Assembly: GCA_947475445.1 (NCBI GenBank)
Contig: CANJLC010000003.1
Coordinates: 62,001-126,000, forward strand
DNA from: Alphaproteobacteria bacterium
GTDB taxonomy: Bacteria; Pseudomonadota; Alphaproteobacteria; Micropepsales; Micropepsaceae
Direction of reading: 5' to 3'
DNA length: 64,000 nucleotides
How positions within the stretch are numbered: the stretch's first letter is position 1; every line of letters starts with the position of its first letter. The translations under genes were made by a program, and so were the position numbers. Below, in pieces: positions 17,604-27,368 of the stretch. The notes below the pieces were generated by a model. That model saw nothing but the letters and a program-made list of their open reading frames with translations, was not told the DNA's origin and ran no database searches.

Positions 17604-18632
17604 GTGGCTTACAAAATCGCAGTGGTTGGCGCGACCGGCAATGTCGGGCGCGAGATGCTTTCGGTGCTGGCGGAACGCCAGTTCCCCGTCAGCGAAGTCG
17701 TGGCGCTGGCCTCAACGCGCTCGGTGGGCACCGAAGTGTCGTTTGGCGACAGCGTCCTGAAGGTCAAGGCGCTGGATTATTATGATTTCAAGGACACCGA
17801 CATCTGCCTGATGTCCGCCGGCAGCGCCATCGCCAAGGAATGGGCGCCCAAGATCGCGGCCCAGGGCTGCCTGGTGATCGACAATTCCAGCTTCTGGCGC
17901 ATGGACCGCGACGTGCCGCTGGTGGTGCCGGAGGTCAATGCCGACGCCCTGTTCGATATCAAGAAAGGCATCGTCGCCAATCCCAACTGCTCGACCGCCC
18001 AGCTGGTGGTGGCCCTCAAGCCGCTGCATGATCTGGCGAAGATCAAGCGCGTGGTGGTGTCCACCTATCAATCGGTGTCCGGCGCCGGCAAGGAAGGCAT
18101 GGACGTTCTGTTCCGCCAGACCCGTGCCGTGTTCGTGGCCGATCCGGTGGAAGTGGAGAAGTTCACCAAGCAGATCGCCTTCAACGTCATTCCGCACATC
18201 GATGTATTCCTGGATTCCGGCTACACCAAGGAAGAATGGAAGATGACGGTGGAGACGCAGAAGATCCTGGACCCCGACATCCAGCTCTTCGCCACCTGCG
18301 TGCGGGTGCCGGTGTTCATCGGCCACAGCGAAGCGGTCAATATCGAGTTTGAAAATCCCATCACCGCCGAGAAGGCGCGCGCTGCGCTGCGCGAAGCGCC
18401 CGGCGTGCTGGTGGTCGACAAGCGCGAAGATGGCGGCTACGCCACGCCGCTGGAATGCGCCGGCGAGGACGCAACCTTTGTCAGCCGCATCCGCAAGGAC
18501 CCGACGGTCGAGCATGGCCTGTCGCTATGGTGCGTATCCGACAATCTGCGCAAGGGCGCGGCGCTCAACGCCGTGCAAATCGCAGAATGCGTCGTCAACC
18601 GCAAATTGCTGAAGGCCAGGGAACATGCCTAA
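17604..18632 (+). CDS. asd: aspartate-semialdehyde dehydrogenase
   Basis: Reduces aspartyl phosphate to aspartate semialdehyde on the path to lysine/DAP, threonine and methionine. 342 residues: VVGATGNVGREML (NADP-binding), catalytic Cys in ANPNCSTAQLV (about residue 132), SVSGAGKEGMD, and the His region VPVFIGHSEAVNIEFE. GTG start at 17604. Leads a run of five overlapping genes (8, 4, 4 and 23 nt overlaps) through zapE. Confidence 0.97.
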   Translation: MAYKIAVVGATGNVGREMLSVLAERQFPVSEVVALASTRSVGTEVSFGDSVLKVKALDYYDFKDTDICLMSAGSAIAKEWAPKIAAQGCLVIDNSSFWRMDRDVPLVVPEVNADALFDIKKGIVANPNCSTAQLVVALKPLHDLAKIKRVVVSTYQSVSGAGKEGMDVLFRQTRAVFVADPVEVEKFTKQIAFNVIPHIDVFLDSGYTKEEWKMTVETQKILDPDIQLFATCVRVPVFIGHSEAVNIEFENPITAEKARAALREAPGVLVVDKREDGGYATPLECAGEDATFVSRIRKDPTVEHGLSLWCVSDNLRKGAALNAVQIAECVVNRKLLKAREHA

Positions 18633-18912
18633 GGGCTACTGGATCGCGCGCATCGACGTGCATGACCCGGAGACATACAAGAAGTATGTCGAGGCGGGCC
18701 GTCTTGCCTATGAGCGCTACAACGCCAAATTCCTGGTGCGCGGCGGCAACATGGAAAGCCTGGAAGGCGTGAACCGCAGCCGCAATGTGGTGATCGAGTT
18801 CAATTCCATCGACGATGCGCGGGCCTGCTACAACTCGCCCGAATACACCGCCGCGCGCGCTTTCCGCCAGGCCGCCAGCACCGGCGAATTCATCCTGGTG
18901 GAAGGCATTTGA
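18625..18912 (+). CDS. DUF1330 family protein
   Basis: 95-residue single-domain protein with the dimeric alpha/beta-barrel-like DUF1330 pattern: GYWIARIDVHDPETYKKYVE, FLVRGGNMESLEG, RNVVIEFNSIDDARACYNSPEY. Function unknown in the family. Overlaps asd by 8 nt and the lyase by 4 nt, so expressed with them. Confidence 0.92.
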   Translation: MPKGYWIARIDVHDPETYKKYVEAGRLAYERYNAKFLVRGGNMESLEGVNRSRNVVIEFNSIDDARACYNSPEYTAARAFRQAASTGEFILVEGI

Positions 18913-19763
18913 CCCAGCGCCGGATAGAAGAAGTCCGGCCGCAGCGTTCGCTCCTGTTCATGCCCGGCTCAAACGCCCGCGCCCTGGAAAAGGCGCGCAC
19001 GCTTGCCTGCGATTGCGTGGCGCTGGACCTTGAGGATGCCGTGACGCCCGAGGCCAAGACGCTGGCCCGCGCCCAGGTCTGCGAGGCCGTGAAGGCCCGC
19101 CCATACGGGTCCAGGCTCGTTGCCGTGCGGATCAATTCCCTGGAAACGCAATGGGGCGAGGCCGATGTGTCGGCCGTTGCCGAGGCGGGGCCCGATGCGG
19201 TCATCCTGCCCAAGACATCCTCCGCTGGCGATATTGCACAGCTTCACCGCTTGCTGCCGGACGGCATCGCGATATGTGCGATGATCGAAACGGCGCGCGG
19301 CGTGCTGCATCTGCCCTACATTGCGGAATCGGGCGCAGCCTGCCTGATCCTGGGAAGCAATGACCTGCTGAAGGAAATGCGCGCGCCCGCCATGCCGGAG
19401 CGTGAAAATCTCTGGCCCGTGCTCAGCGCCATGGTGATGCATGCCAGGGCGCATGGGCTGGCGGTGATCGACGGGACCTTCAATGACATTGCCGATGAGG
19501 CCGGTTTCGCCAAATCCTGCGCGCAAGGCCACGCCTTCGGATTTGACGGCAAGAGCGTGGTCCATCCCAGCCAGATCGAAACCGCCAATCGCGCCTTTTC
19601 GCCCAGTCCCGAACAATTGACGGAGGCACGCGCCATCATTGCCGCTTTTGCAAAAAATCCGGGCCAGAGCGTCATTGCCCTGGAGGGACGCATGGTGGAG
19701 CGCCTGCACGCCGTGGAAGCGGCGCGCCTGATCGCGCTTGCCGAGGCGACCAGCGCACGATGA
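18909..19763 (+). CDS. HpcH/HpaI-CitE family CoA-ester lyase
   Basis: 284 residues of the CitE/malyl-CoA-lyase-like TIM-barrel family: RSLLFMPGSNARALEKA, DLEDAV (metal/CoA region), VRINSLETQWG, MIETARGVLH (metal-binding Glu) and GFDGKSVVHPSQI. Such enzymes cleave or hydrolyse malyl-, citramalyl- or methylmalyl-CoA; the exact substrate cannot be told. Start TTG 18909 overlaps the preceding stop (TTGA), which also fits the family N-terminus. Confidence 0.88.
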   Translation: MTQRRIEEVRPQRSLLFMPGSNARALEKARTLACDCVALDLEDAVTPEAKTLARAQVCEAVKARPYGSRLVAVRINSLETQWGEADVSAVAEAGPDAVILPKTSSAGDIAQLHRLLPDGIAICAMIETARGVLHLPYIAESGAACLILGSNDLLKEMRAPAMPERENLWPVLSAMVMHARAHGLAVIDGTFNDIADEAGFAKSCAQGHAFGFDGKSVVHPSQIETANRAFSPSPEQLTEARAIIAAFAKNPGQSVIALEGRMVERLHAVEAARLIALAEATSAR

Positions 19764-20842
19764 TCGAAGCGTACCAGGCGGCGCTGGCGGACAATTCGCT
19801 CAAGCCGGACCCTGCCCAGGCGGCGGCGGCGCGGGAACTGGAAGCCTTGTCGGCAGCGCTGCGCAATGCAAAAAGCGGCTTTTCCCTGTTTGGCAAAAAG
19901 GAACCGCCGCGCGGGCTTTATATCTGGGGCGAGGTGGGCCGCGGCAAATCCATGCTGATGGACCTGTTCTTTGAGGATGCGCCGATCCAGCCCCGGCGGC
20001 GGGTGCATTTCAACGCCTTCATGGTGGAAACCCATGCCCGCATTCATGCCGAGCGGCAGCGGGCGGGAAGCAGCGATCCCATTCCGGTGGTGGCGCGGGC
20101 CATCGCGGCGCAGGCCCGGCTTTTGTGCTTTGACGAATTCCAGGTGGCGGATGTGGCCGATGCCATGATCCTGGGGCGGCTGTTCGAGCAGCTTTTCGCG
20201 GCCGGCACGGTGATTGTCGCCACCAGCAATGTCGCCCCGGACAGGCTTTACGAAGGCGGCCTGAACCGCCAGCTTTTCCTGCCTTTCATTGAAGAGATTA
20301 AAAAGCGGCTGGGGATCGTGGAGCTGAGCGGCCCCACCGATTACCGGCTGCAGCGCATTTCGGGCCTGAATGTCTACCTGACGCCGCTGTCGCTTGCTGC
20401 CGACGCCGCCATGGATGAAGCCTGGACGCGCCTGACCGGCGGGACAAAGGCCAAAAGCCTCAGCCTGAGCGTGCTGGGCAGGAGCGTGATCGTGCCACGC
20501 GCGGCCCGCGGCGTGGCGCGGTTTGATTTCTCCGATCTGTGCATGCAGCCGCTTGCGGCTGCGGATTACCTGGCCATCGCGCGGGATTTTCACACCGTGA
20601 TGATCGATCATGTCCCGGTCATGACCGAGAACATGCACAATGTGGCGCGGCGTTTCATCGTGCTGATCGACACGCTGTATGATGAAGGGGTCAAGCTGAT
20701 CTGCTCGGCGGATGCTGCGCCGGAGGGGCTTTATCCCGATGGCACAAGCGCGCAAGCCTTTCGCCGCACCGCCTCGCGCCTTGCGGAAATGCAAAGCGAG
20801 GACTACCTCAGGCGCGGCCATGGAGTTCACGCCCTTGACTGA
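19760..20842 (+). CDS. zapE: cell division ATPase ZapE (AFG1 family)
   Basis: AFG1-like AAA ATPase; in E. coli ZapE acts at the Z ring under stress, and the mitochondrial homologue helps protein quality control. 360 residues: Walker A GEVGRGKSML (about 58-67), FNAFMVETHARIH, Walker B LLCFDEFQVADVADAM, TSNVAPDRLYEGGLNR, and C-terminal ARRFIVLIDTLYDEGVKL. Overlaps the lyase by 4 nt. Confidence 0.94.
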   Translation: MIEAYQAALADNSLKPDPAQAAAARELEALSAALRNAKSGFSLFGKKEPPRGLYIWGEVGRGKSMLMDLFFEDAPIQPRRRVHFNAFMVETHARIHAERQRAGSSDPIPVVARAIAAQARLLCFDEFQVADVADAMILGRLFEQLFAAGTVIVATSNVAPDRLYEGGLNRQLFLPFIEEIKKRLGIVELSGPTDYRLQRISGLNVYLTPLSLAADAAMDEAWTRLTGGTKAKSLSLSVLGRSVIVPRAARGVARFDFSDLCMQPLAAADYLAIARDFHTVMIDHVPVMTENMHNVARRFIVLIDTLYDEGVKLICSADAAPEGLYPDGTSAQAFRRTASRLAEMQSEDYLRRGHGVHALD

Positions 20843-21257
20843 TGTCTACTGGGCCTGCGCCTTTGTCCTAGCCTGCCTGGGCTTCTACAAATTTGTCCTG
20901 CCCGCCCTCAAGCGTTTTGACGAGGCCAACCGGCTGCGCATTGCGCGGCAGGAAACCGAGACCGCTGATCCCGAGGCCCATTTTCGCCATGCGCTGGAGG
21001 TGGCCAATGAGCAGGTCGAAGCGGTGCAGGAAATCCGCGCGGGCGCCACAACGCATTATCTGTTTGAAACCCAGATCTATTTCAGCCGTGATGAGGCCGA
21101 GGACGCGCGCGCGCAGCGGGTGGGCGTGATTGCACGGCGCTTTTACCAGGAATTGCCGGCCGCGCTGGCCGGGGCACAGCAACGCGGCCGGATGAGCGCG
21201 CGCGAACGGGCGTCACAGAAATGGCGCAGCGGCCGGGGCGGCGAGACCATGCATTAG
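20820..21257 (+). CDS. membrane-anchored hypothetical protein
   Basis: 145 residues. One N-terminal membrane segment (about residues 8-27: VYWACAFVLACLGFYKFVLP) then a charged, helical cytoplasmic part with likely coiled coil (RIARQETETAD through EVANEQVEAVQEI). The start ATG 20820 lies 23 nt inside zapE; the upstream frame is zapE shadow. Ends overlapping ubiH-like by 4 nt (convergent). Family not recognised. Confidence 0.7.
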   Translation: MEFTPLTDVYWACAFVLACLGFYKFVLPALKRFDEANRLRIARQETETADPEAHFRHALEVANEQVEAVQEIRAGATTHYLFETQIYFSRDEAEDARAQRVGVIARRFYQELPAALAGAQQRGRMSARERASQKWRSGRGGETMH

Positions 21258-22471
21258 GCCGCTTCACCCTTGAGCAACTTCGGCAACTTGCCGATATCGC
21301 CGCCGGCATGACGCATGAAAAAGCGGCGCGCGGGACCTATGGAATCCACAATTCCCAACCCCAGGTCGCGCAAATGGCGCAGCGGCGCGATGTCGTTGGA
21401 GAAAAGCCGGTTGAGCGCATCGGTGCTGGCCGCCATTGCCAGGGAATCAAAGCGCCGCCAGCGCTCATAGCGCTTCAAGGTATCGAGCGCGCCGATATCG
21501 CGGCCCAGCCTTGCAGCATCGAGCAAGGTTTCCACCAGGGCGGCGGCATCCTTCAAACCCAGATTGAGGCCTTGGCCGGCAATGGGGTGTATGCCATGGG
21601 CGCAGTCACCGGCCAGCGCAAAGCGCGGACGGACAAAATCGCGCGCCAGGTGGAAGCTCAAGGGATAGCTCCATCGTCCGCCCACCACTTTGGTGGCGCC
21701 CAGATGCGATCCGAAGCGCCGTGCCACCTCGGCGTTGAATTCGTCTTCGCCCAGCGCCATCATGGCGGGCGCCTTGCTCCTGGCTTCCGTCCAGACCAGC
21801 GAGGAGCGGTTTTGCGTCATGGGCAAAATCGCAAAAGGCCCCGAGGGCAGGAAATGTTCGTAGGCCACGCCATTGTGCGGCCTTTCATGCGCCACGGTGG
21901 CGACGATGCCGGTTTGCGGATAGGACCAGCCCACCACGCCGATGCCCTGCTGGCCGCGCAATTTTGAATCGCGTCCGTCGGCGGCGACAGCCAATGCGCT
22001 ACGGATTTTTTCGCCGGTGCTGAGATGGACGATGACATGGCCGGGCGCCTGCTCCAGCGCCGTCACGCCGGCAGGCGCGATGTAGGAGAGATTGGCCGGG
22101 ATCGCCGCATACAGCGCGGCGCGGATATGGCGGTTTTCCACAATATGGCCCAGGGACGGCGCGCCCACTTCGGCCGAATCAAAATGCAGCGAGAAAGGCG
22201 AGGCCGGAGCATCGGGCTTGCCGTCCGTCACCAGGATTTCGGTAATGGGCTGGGCCTGGCCTGCCATGTGCGGCCAGACCCCCAGCGCCGTCAGCATCCT
22301 GACCGAGGAATAGGCCAGGGCCGAGACCCGGCCGTCAAAGCCGGCATCCAGGGCTTTTTCCGGCGACAGGGTATCCACCACCGCCACGCCAAGCCCGCCC
22401 TGGGCGGCGGCAAGGCCCAAGGTGAGGCCCACCATGCCCCCGCCGCAAATCACGATGTCTGTCTGTTTCAT
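21254..22471 (-). CDS. UbiH/UbiF/COQ6-family FAD monooxygenase
   Basis: Ring hydroxylase of ubiquinone synthesis. 405 residues: FAD dinucleotide motif DIVICGGGMVGLTLGLAAA, DGRDSKLR, and the second FAD motif FALAGDCAHGIHPIAGQGLNLGLKDAAAL. Which ring position it hydroxylates is not readable. It would work with the COQ7-type hydroxylase encoded at 63,090. Confidence 0.92.
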   Translation of the reverse strand: MKQTDIVICGGGMVGLTLGLAAAQGGLGVAVVDTLSPEKALDAGFDGRVSALAYSSVRMLTALGVWPHMAGQAQPITEILVTDGKPDAPASPFSLHFDSAEVGAPSLGHIVENRHIRAALYAAIPANLSYIAPAGVTALEQAPGHVIVHLSTGEKIRSALAVAADGRDSKLRGQQGIGVVGWSYPQTGIVATVAHERPHNGVAYEHFLPSGPFAILPMTQNRSSLVWTEARSKAPAMMALGEDEFNAEVARRFGSHLGATKVVGGRWSYPLSFHLARDFVRPRFALAGDCAHGIHPIAGQGLNLGLKDAAALVETLLDAARLGRDIGALDTLKRYERWRRFDSLAMAASTDALNRLFSNDIAPLRHLRDLGLGIVDSIGPARRFFMRHAGGDIGKLPKLLKGEAA

Positions 22472-22518
22472 GGCGCCTAGCTAAAGCAGAATTTGAGGCA
22501 AAAGGCAGTGGTCAAAAA

Positions 22519-22555
22519 TTGTGCAAATTCGGTTTTTTGGCTATTTTTTGTGCAA
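22519..22555. promoter_or_regulatory. direct repeats upstream of glnK-amtB
   Basis: Two TTGTGCAA boxes (22,519-22,526 and 22,548-22,555), 29 nt apart start to start, in the 233-base gap between ubiH-like and glnK. Spacing near three helical turns would suit two activator dimers. A degenerate sigma-54-like element (GGCAC-N5-TTGAT near 22,631) lies closer to glnK, but its -12 GC is replaced by GA. NtrC/sigma-54 control is expected for glnK-amtB in general; here it is only suggested. Confidence 0.35.
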
Positions 22556-22656
22556 TAGTCCTTTTCTGGCAGGACGGCAAAAATCGGCAATCGCGTATTT
22601 CTTTCAATGGCTTGGCGATTCCCAGGCGCGCGGCACGGTTCTTGATAATTCGTTAA

Positions 22657-23043
<387 letters not shown>

Positions 23044-23073
23044 TCGGGGCCGTCCATATAGGGGACTGAAAAT

Positions 23074-24498
23074 ATGACACTTGAAAGTTTGAAAAAAGCG
23101 GGCCTTGCGACGCTTGCCGGAGCCGGCACGCTCGCAATGACCGCAGGTGTTGCCTGGGCACAGGCAGCGCCGGCCGCACCGGTGCCCGACAAGGGCGACA
23201 CGGCATGGATGCTTGTCTCCACCGTCCTGGTGCTCTTGATGATCGTGCCGGGCCTGGCCCTGTTCTATGGCGGCCTGGTCCGCACCAAGAACATGCTGTC
23301 CATCCTGACCCAGACCCTGGTCATCACCTGCATCGTGATGGTTGTCTGGGCCCTGTGGGGTTACTCGGAGGCTTTCACCGACGGCGCAGGCCTCAACGCC
23401 TATGTCGGCGGCTTCACCAAGGCCCTGCTGAAAGGCGTGGACCCGTCCACCAATGTCGAGACCTTCTCGCGCGGCGTGGTCATCCCGGAAATCGTCTTTG
23501 TCGCCTTCCAGATGACCTTCGCGGCGATTACCACCGCGCTGGTGATCGGCAGCTTCGCTGAACGCATGAAGTTCAGCGCCATCTGCATCTTCTCCGTCCT
23601 GTGGCCGACGCTGGTCTACTTCCCCATCGCCCACATGGTCTGGTGGTGGCCTGGCCCGGAATTCGCCTCGACCCATGCGGCCGATGCGACGGCCGCTGGC
23701 GCGGGCTTCATCTGGGCCAAGGGCGCGCTGGATTTCGCGGGCGGCACGGTCGTGCACATCAATGCGGGTATCGCCGCGCTGGTGGGTGCAATCCTCTGCG
23801 GCAAGCGTCTCGGCTATAAATCCGAGTCCATGGCGCCTCACTCCCTGACCATGACCATGATCGGCGCCTCGCTGCTGTGGGTTGGCTGGTTCGGCTTCAA
23901 TGCCGGTTCCAACCTGGAAGCAAACGGCTATGCCGGCCTGGCAATGATCAACACCTTCCTGGCCACCGCGGCCGCCGGCATCATGTGGCCGGCGATCGAG
24001 TGGATCCATCGCGGCAAGCCCAGCCTTCTGGGTGCGGCCTCGGGTGTTGTTGCCGGTCTCGTCGCGATCACGCCTGCCGCCGGCTTTGCCGGTCCGATGG
24101 GCGCGATTGTGCTGGGCCTGATCGTCAGCCCGATCTGCCTGTTCTTCGTCTCGGTTGTGAAGAACGCGCTGGGCTATGACGACGCCCTGGATGTGTTCGG
24201 CGTGCACTGCATCGGCGGTATCGTCGGCGCCATCGCCACCGGCATCCTGGTCAATCCGGCCCTGGGCGGCGCAGGCATCGTGGACTACACGGCTGGCGGC
24301 GCTGCCGTCTATCCGGGCCTGGTTCCGCAGGTGATCTCGCAGCTCTGGGGTGTCGGCACGACCATCGTGTGGTCCGGCATCGGCAGCCTGATCGTGTTCG
24401 GCCTGATCAAGGTCACGATCGGCCTGCGCGTCAAGGAAGAAGTCGAGCGCGAAGGCCTCGACATTGGCGAGCATGGCGAACGTGCGTACAACATGTAA
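23074..24498 (+). CDS. amtB: ammonium transporter (first copy)
   Basis: 474 residues. N-terminal signal-like segment (MTLESLKKAGLATLAGAGTLAMTAGVAWA), then 11 membrane helices. Amt hallmarks are present: GLALFYGGLVRTKNML, FQMTFAAITTALVIGSFAERMKFSA, the pore His residues in FAGGTVVHINAGIAALVGA and in VHCIGGIVGA. Ends with an Arg/Lys/Glu-rich cytoplasmic tail (GLRVKEEVEREGLDIGEHGE) that contacts GlnK in homologues. Followed by a strong terminator before the second amt gene. Confidence 0.96.
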   Translation: MTLESLKKAGLATLAGAGTLAMTAGVAWAQAAPAAPVPDKGDTAWMLVSTVLVLLMIVPGLALFYGGLVRTKNMLSILTQTLVITCIVMVVWALWGYSEAFTDGAGLNAYVGGFTKALLKGVDPSTNVETFSRGVVIPEIVFVAFQMTFAAITTALVIGSFAERMKFSAICIFSVLWPTLVYFPIAHMVWWWPGPEFASTHAADATAAGAGFIWAKGALDFAGGTVVHINAGIAALVGAILCGKRLGYKSESMAPHSLTMTMIGASLLWVGWFGFNAGSNLEANGYAGLAMINTFLATAAAGIMWPAIEWIHRGKPSLLGAASGVVAGLVAITPAAGFAGPMGAIVLGLIVSPICLFFVSVVKNALGYDDALDVFGVHCIGGIVGAIATGILVNPALGGAGIVDYTAGGAAVYPGLVPQVISQLWGVGTTIVWSGIGSLIVFGLIKVTIGLRVKEEVEREGLDIGEHGERAYNM

Positions 24499-24510
24499 GA
24501 CAGCCTGAAG

Positions 24511-24544
24511 CAAAAGGGGTGCGGGTAAAACCGCACCCCTTTTG
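24511..24544 (+). terminator. intrinsic terminator between the two amt genes
   Basis: Perfect 14-bp stem CAAAAGGGGTGCGG / CCGCACCCCTTTTG with a six-base loop and T-rich tail. It separates the two amt genes into different transcripts or reduces read-through to the second. Confidence 0.92.
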
Positions 24545-24579
24545 TGTTTTTCACCACAAGAAGAATGCAGGGGGCCGCA

Positions 24580-25893
24580 ATGCCGACCAAGTCAAAAAGC
24601 CTTGCCCTGATCGCGTCCGCTGCCGGTGTTTGCGCCGCGACCCCCGCCTTCGCGCAAACAGCGCCCGCGCTCAATAGCGGCGACACTGCCTGGATGCTGA
24701 CCTCAACCGCCCTGGTCCTGATGATGACCATTCCGGGGCTTGGCCTGTTTTACGGCGGCATGGTGCGCAAGAAGAATGTGCTGGCGACCCTGGCGCAGAG
24801 TTTCGGCGCCACCGCCCTCATCACCGTGCTGTGGATGATCATCGGCTATTCGCTGGCCTTCAAGCCCAACGCCAATCCCACGCTCAACCAGTTCATCGGC
24901 GGCTTCGATTATCTCTTCCTCAAGGGCATGGCGGTGGATGCACTGAGCGGCACCATTCCCGAATCCGTGTTCATGACCTTCCAGATGACGTTCGCCATCA
25001 TCACGCCGGCGCTGATCGCGGGCGCCCTGGCCGACCGCATGAAGTTCAGCGCCTTTCTCTGGTTCATGGGGCTGTGGCTGATCTTCGTCTATGCGCCCAT
25101 CGCCCATATGGTGTGGGGCGGCGGCATCCTTTTCACCATGGGCGCGCTCGACTATGCCGGCGGCTCGGTGGTGCATCTCAACGCCGGCACCGCGGCGCTG
25201 GTCACCTGCATCGTGCTGGGCAAGCGCCTGGGACTGGGCAGCGAGAACATGTCGCCGCACAATCTGGTGCTGTCGGTGATCGGCGCATGCTTGCTGTGGG
25301 TGGGCTGGTTCGGCTTTAACGCCGGTTCAGCCCTGAGCTCTGGCTTTAACGCCGGCATGGCCATGGCCGCCACCCAGATCGCGGCGGCGGCCGCGGCCCT
25401 GGCCTGGATGTTCGCCGAATGGCTGATCGCCGGAAAGCCGTCCGTGCTGGGCATGATCTCGGGCGCGGTTGCCGGACTTGTGGCCATCACGCCGGCATCG
25501 GGCTTTGTCGATCCGGTGGGCGCGCTGTTCATCGGACTGGCCGCCGGCATTGTCTGCTATTTGTCCGCCGTGTGGATGAAAAAGGCCCTGGGCTATGACG
25601 ACAGCCTGGACGCCTGGGGCGTGCATGGCGTGGGCGGTGCGCTGGGCGCCCTGCTCACCGGCGCCTTTGCCAACAGCGCCATCAACCCGGCCAGCAAGGG
25701 CTGGCTGATGGACGGAAATTTCCACCAGATGCTGGTCCAGCTGTGGGACGTGCTGATCACCTTCGGCTATTGCGCCATCGCCACCTTCATCATCCTCAAG
25801 GTGATCGACATGATCGTGGGCCTGAGGGTTTCCCCGGAAGTCGAGGTCGAGGGCCTGGACATCAATCTGCACGGCGAAACCGTGCAACATTAG
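24580..25893 (+). CDS. ammonium transporter (second copy)
   Basis: 437 residues from ATG 24580 (RBS AGGGGG 9 nt upstream; GTG 24544 and ATG 24565 are in frame but would start in or near the terminator). Signal-like N-terminus ending TPAFAQ, then the Amt core: GLGLFYGGMVRKKNVL, FQMTFAIITPALIAGALADRMKFSA, YAGGSVVHLNAGTAALV and VHGVGGALGALL (pore His). C-terminal tail GLRVSPEVEVEGLDINLHGE. Clearly a paralogue, not a recent duplication. No second PII gene accompanies it. Confidence 0.95.
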   Translation: MPTKSKSLALIASAAGVCAATPAFAQTAPALNSGDTAWMLTSTALVLMMTIPGLGLFYGGMVRKKNVLATLAQSFGATALITVLWMIIGYSLAFKPNANPTLNQFIGGFDYLFLKGMAVDALSGTIPESVFMTFQMTFAIITPALIAGALADRMKFSAFLWFMGLWLIFVYAPIAHMVWGGGILFTMGALDYAGGSVVHLNAGTAALVTCIVLGKRLGLGSENMSPHNLVLSVIGACLLWVGWFGFNAGSALSSGFNAGMAMAATQIAAAAAALAWMFAEWLIAGKPSVLGMISGAVAGLVAITPASGFVDPVGALFIGLAAGIVCYLSAVWMKKALGYDDSLDAWGVHGVGGALGALLTGAFANSAINPASKGWLMDGNFHQMLVQLWDVLITFGYCAIATFIILKVIDMIVGLRVSPEVEVEGLDINLHGETVQH

Positions 25894-25948
25894 GTCAACG
25901 CCGGCGGACGCTTTGTCTCCCGAAGAGCTTATTTCCCGAAGACTTGGG

Positions 25949-25975
25949 GGGCCGGTCGCAAGACCGGCCCTTTTT
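25949..25975 (+). terminator. intrinsic terminator after second amt gene
   Basis: GGGCCGGTC-GCAA-GACCGGCCC followed by T5-C-T4. The hairpin core is identical to that after the OmpA-like gene. Confidence 0.92.
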
Positions 25976-26027
25976 CTTTTCTTGCTGTCTATCTACAGTC
26001 CGGGCGCGAAATCGCGCCGAGGCCCTC

Positions 26028-27212
26028 TTGTCCCAGACTTTGCTGTCCGCCCTGCCCGCCGGGCCCTTTGCCCAGCTGGCGACGCTGCTGGGGGAAACCA
26101 GCCCGGGCAAACCGCCCATCAGCCTGGCGGTCGGCGATCCGTCCGGCACCGTGCCCGATTTCATCATCGAGGCCCTGACCAAAAACGCCAGCGCGTTTGG
26201 CAATTATCCCGCCATCACCGGCACGGCCGACTGGCGGCAGGCGGCGGGCGATTGGCTGAACACGCGCTTTGGCCTGGGCGGCGCCATCAACCCGGAAAAA
26301 AACCTGCTGCCGCTGGACGGCACGCGCGAGGGATTATTCTCGGTGCTGTTTCCCCTGATGCCGCTGAGCAAGGGCGGCGGCAAGCCCATCGTGGCGATGC
26401 CCAATCCCTTTTATCAATGCTACGCCGCCGCAGCCCTGTCGGCCGGCGCCGAGCCGCTTTACGTCCCGGCGACAAAGCAAAGTGGATTCCTGCCCGATTA
26501 TGCGGCGCTTCCCAAAGACGTGCTGGACAGGATCGCCGCGCTTTACATCTGCAGCCCGTCCAATCCCGAAGGCGCGGTGGCGAGTGAGGCCTATTGGCAG
26601 ACAGTGTTCGAGCTGGCCGAGCGGCATGATTTCATCGTGCTGGCGGATGAATGCTATGCCGACATCTATTTTGATGCGCCGCCCGCCTGCGCCCTGCCGG
26701 CGCGGCTGGCGCAAAGCGGCGGATTCACCCGGCTGCTGACGTTTCATTCCCTGTCGAAGCGCTCGGGCCTGCCGGGATTGCGCTCGGGCATTGTTGCGGG
26801 CTGCGAAACCCTGATCGAGAAATTCCGCGCCTTCCGCAATATCGCCGGCCCGACAATCCCCACGCCCATCCTTGCCGCCTCGGCTGCGGCCTGGCGCGAT
26901 GAGACCCATGTCGCGCAGGGCCGCGCCGTCTATGCGCAAAAACTGGCGGCCGCCCAACGCATACTGGGAGCGCGGATGCAAAAGCCGGCTGGTGGTTTTT
27001 TCCTTTGGCTTGAAGTGGCCAATGGCGAGGAAATGGCTTTGCGCCTGTGGCGCGAACAGGGGGTGCGGGTGTTGCCCGGGGCCTATATGGGCCGGGAAAT
27101 TGTGCCGGGAAAAACCCAGTCAAACCCTGGCTTTTCCTACATCCGGGCCGCCCTCGTTAATGACTTGTCAACCATTATGACCGCACTCGAAAGAGTGAGC
27201 GAAATTCTGTAG
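26028..27212 (+). CDS. class I/II aminotransferase, probable succinyldiaminopimelate aminotransferase (DapC)
   Basis: PLP-dependent fold-type I enzyme, 394 residues. N-terminal SLAVGDPSGTVPDF, ANPFYQ-like MPNPFYQCYAAAALSAGAEP, LADECYADIYF (Asp and Tyr contacting PLP), Lys of the internal aldimine in FHSLSKRSGLPGLRSG. Alphaproteobacterial members of this branch are annotated as DapC in lysine/peptidoglycan DAP synthesis; assignment inferred. TTG start 26028 (LSQTLL) is taken because the frame upstream runs through the amt terminator. Confidence 0.82.
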   Translation: MSQTLLSALPAGPFAQLATLLGETSPGKPPISLAVGDPSGTVPDFIIEALTKNASAFGNYPAITGTADWRQAAGDWLNTRFGLGGAINPEKNLLPLDGTREGLFSVLFPLMPLSKGGGKPIVAMPNPFYQCYAAAALSAGAEPLYVPATKQSGFLPDYAALPKDVLDRIAALYICSPSNPEGAVASEAYWQTVFELAERHDFIVLADECYADIYFDAPPACALPARLAQSGGFTRLLTFHSLSKRSGLPGLRSGIVAGCETLIEKFRAFRNIAGPTIPTPILAASAAAWRDETHVAQGRAVYAQKLAAAQRILGARMQKPAGGFFLWLEVANGEEMALRLWREQGVRVLPGAYMGREIVPGKTQSNPGFSYIRAALVNDLSTIMTALERVSEIL

Positions 27213-27230
27213 GCGGCCATCTCAGGTCCG

Positions 27231-27305
27231 CCTCCCCTTCCGGGCGAAGCCCATAGAAGGGGAGGTGGCCGAAGCACCGATCCGGTGCGAAGGCCGGAGG
27301 GGTTC
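27231..27305. repeat. intergenic GAAGGGGAGG-type repeat
   Basis: Inverted arms CCTCCCCTTC (27,231-27,240) and GAAGGGGAGG (27,256-27,265) followed by GTGGCCGAAGCACC, then a second inverted pair GCACCG/CGGTGC and CCGGAGGGGTT. I recognise the GAAGGGGAGGTGGC...CCGGAGGGGT layout as a frequent alphaproteobacterial intergenic repeat. It lies in the gap upstream of ftsK and is not coding. Confidence 0.65.
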
Positions 27306-27368
27306 AAAGTCATGGGTTCATCAAGAATGGTTGGAGGCGTCTACCACCCCAGGTCCCGTGGCGGCGCG

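Noticed and set aside
22631-22646. Sigma-54 promoter before glnK
   Set aside because: GGCAC-N5-TTGAT lacks the invariant GC at -12; not listed as a separate feature.
27285-27368. N-terminal extension of ftsK
   Set aside because: Translates an intergenic repeat; MSDALADA is a better start.
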